A DNA stretch of 64,000 nucleotides from Marinobacter manganoxydans MnI7-9 (GTDB lineage Bacteria > Pseudomonadota > Gammaproteobacteria > Pseudomonadales > Oleiphilaceae), in assembly GCF_000235625.1 (NCBI RefSeq), contig NZ_AGTR01000034.1, forward strand, positions 97,055-161,054. The letters are read 5' to 3'. Numbering within the stretch: position 1 is the first letter of the stretch; each line of letters starts with the position of its first letter. Shown here in pieces: positions 63,203-64,000 of the stretch. Under the pieces are notes generated by a model. That model did not search any database. It saw nothing but the letters and a program-made list of their open reading frames with translations, and had not been told where the DNA came from. The position numbers and the translations under genes are program-made.

Positions 63203-63748
63203 TTACCACTGTGCGACGTCAAGAAATCGTTCGTCCTCGAGCAGATCGACGGCCGAAAACACTTTCCAGACTTCTTCGTTGCGTTCATAACCGCCTGAGA
63301 CAAACGGTCGAACGTTTTCAGGCACGCCCTCGGGCGAATCCTTGAAACTGTCAGTTGCGAAATACTGCATGCCCAGCACACTATCGACTACCAGCCCGCT
63401 GAAAATGTCACCCTGCTCTACCACCAGCACGCGCCGTTCCCGCTGGCTACGGGAAGAGCGGGGAATATCGAAAAAGCCGGCAAGATCAACCAGGGGCAGG
63501 AGGCGGCCGCGAACATTGGCCGCGCCAAGCAAAAACGGGCGAACCCCCGGTATATGGGTAAACCGGGGGACGTGGAGGATTTCAGTGACTTCGCCCATGG
63601 GGGCAACGTACCGTTCGCCTGCGAGAACGAAGCCGATGCCGTTCCACAGTTCAACGGCTTGCTGTTGTTCCGGCAGGCCGGCAGCCAGCGACCGGCTGCG
63701 CGCGGCGATATCCGTCAGAACGGCAAAAGGGGCGGCCTGGGCGGACAT
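63203..63748 (-). CDS. pilI: CheW adaptor PilI
   Basis: 181 residues with the CheW fold (FVLAGERYVAPMGEVTEILH near 40, LLGAANVRGRLLPLVDL near 73, FSGLVVDSVLGM near 115). It links PilJ to the ChpA kinase. It starts 20 bases after pilH and ends 91 bases before pilJ; the latter gap could hold a processing site but nothing specific was seen. Confidence 0.92.
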   Translation of the reverse strand: MSAQAAPFAVLTDIAARSRSLAAGLPEQQQAVELWNGIGFVLAGERYVAPMGEVTEILHVPRFTHIPGVRPFLLGAANVRGRLLPLVDLAGFFDIPRSSRSQRERRVLVVEQGDIFSGLVVDSVLGMQYFATDSFKDSPEGVPENVRPFVSGGYERNEEVWKVFSAVDLLEDERFLDVAQW

Positions 63749-63768
63749 GCTTACTCCACGGTTGGGGA

Positions 63769-64000
63769 TCAGGCAATCAGACTGTTGATTGTTTTGATCA
63801 GGTCGTCTTCGTTAACCGGCTTGACCAGGTAACCCTTGGCGCCCTGTCGGGTGCCCCAAACTCGGTCAGTTTCCTGGTCCTTGGTGGTTACGATGACGAC
63901 CGGGATGGATGCGGTTTCCGGGGCGCGGGTCAGTTGGCGGGTTGCCTGAAAGCCGTTCAGGCCCGGCATAACCACATCCATCAGAACCAGGTCCGGGGTC
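63769..64000 (-). CDS. pilH: response regulator PilH, 5'-partial
   Basis: The frame runs off the right edge. The visible 77 or so codons cover the phospho-acceptor Asp in LVLMDVVMPGLNGFQATR, the Thr in VIVTTKDQ and Lys in YLVKPVNEDDL, and the end of the receiver domain. PilH is a single-domain receiver that acts on the pilus retraction side of the Chp pathway. The order pilH-pilI-pilJ-pilK-chpA-chpB-chpC makes this assignment firm, although pilG is beyond the window. Confidence 0.9.
   Translation of the reverse strand, partial: TPDLVLMDVVMPGLNGFQATRQLTRAPETASIPVVIVTTKDQETDRVWGTRQGAKGYLVKPVNEDDLIKTINSLIA

Overview
The window looks like chromosomal DNA of a marine gammaproteobacterium close to Marinobacter. 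The reasons are the GC content (high 50s to about 60 %), a complete Pil-Chp twitching cluster, an 835-residue membrane-anchored FadE, folE/folX, a RNase II type enzyme and many c-di-GMP proteins. Genus is an inference; no rRNA or tRNA gene, phage, IS element or CRISPR array was seen. Coding density is high, no gene-free gap exceeds 300 bases, and both window ends cut a gene (an alpha-E protein on the left, pilH on the right).

Layout. 1-5.7 kb: alpha-E/transglutaminase pair, a MarC membrane protein, a ChaC-type gamma-glutamylcyclotransferase, a lipid A phosphoethanolamine transferase (eptA) behind a PmrA-like box, and a His-rich secreted protein. 5.7-28 kb: metabolic and transport genes (three DMT/AEC carriers, a MATE pump, a Bcr-type pump, two LysR regulators, fadE, tpx, a NUDIX-metallo-beta-lactamase fusion, an M14-like hydrolase, PatB, a UbiA-type prenyltransferase and a chemoreceptor). 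28-35 kb: PhaC-like hydrolase, acyltransferase, RNase II and a diguanylate cyclase. 34.7-38.5 kb: a copper operon merR-copA-38-residue membrane peptide-DUF411, with a MerR-type promoter and a terminator. 38.5-48.8 kb: c-di-GMP genes (GGDEF-EAL, HD-GYP, GGDEF), folX-folE, hydrolases, a twin-CDGSH protein and an orphan PAS sensor. 48.9-51 kb: zur-znuC-znuB with a Zur-like box. 51-64 kb: chpC, chpB, chpA, pilK, pilJ, pilI and pilH, all on the minus strand and transcribed pilH to chpC.

The most unusual signal is a family of six intergenic palindromic elements (about 110 bp each, at 6.7, 20.8, 22.9, 23.6, 25.0 and 28.2 kb). Each has 26-29 bp arms that are nearly perfectly paired within a copy but whose outer parts differ between copies. 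The arms enclose a conserved 53-58 nt core that folds into two small hairpins, and nearly every hairpin presents an NGGA loop between CA and TG (or CG). One copy contains a 12/12 match to the CsrA/RsmA binding consensus RUACARGGAUGU. This makes a dispersed CsrA/RsmA-binding or mRNA-insulator element a testable hypothesis. The elements also create spurious reading frames and a false N-terminal extension of the MATE gene.

How the parts fit: several systems here control surface behaviour and the envelope (Pil-Chp chemosensing of type IV pili, five c-di-GMP or PAS sensor proteins, eptA) and metal balance (copper efflux, zinc uptake). Functions are assigned by motif and family recognition from the sequence alone.
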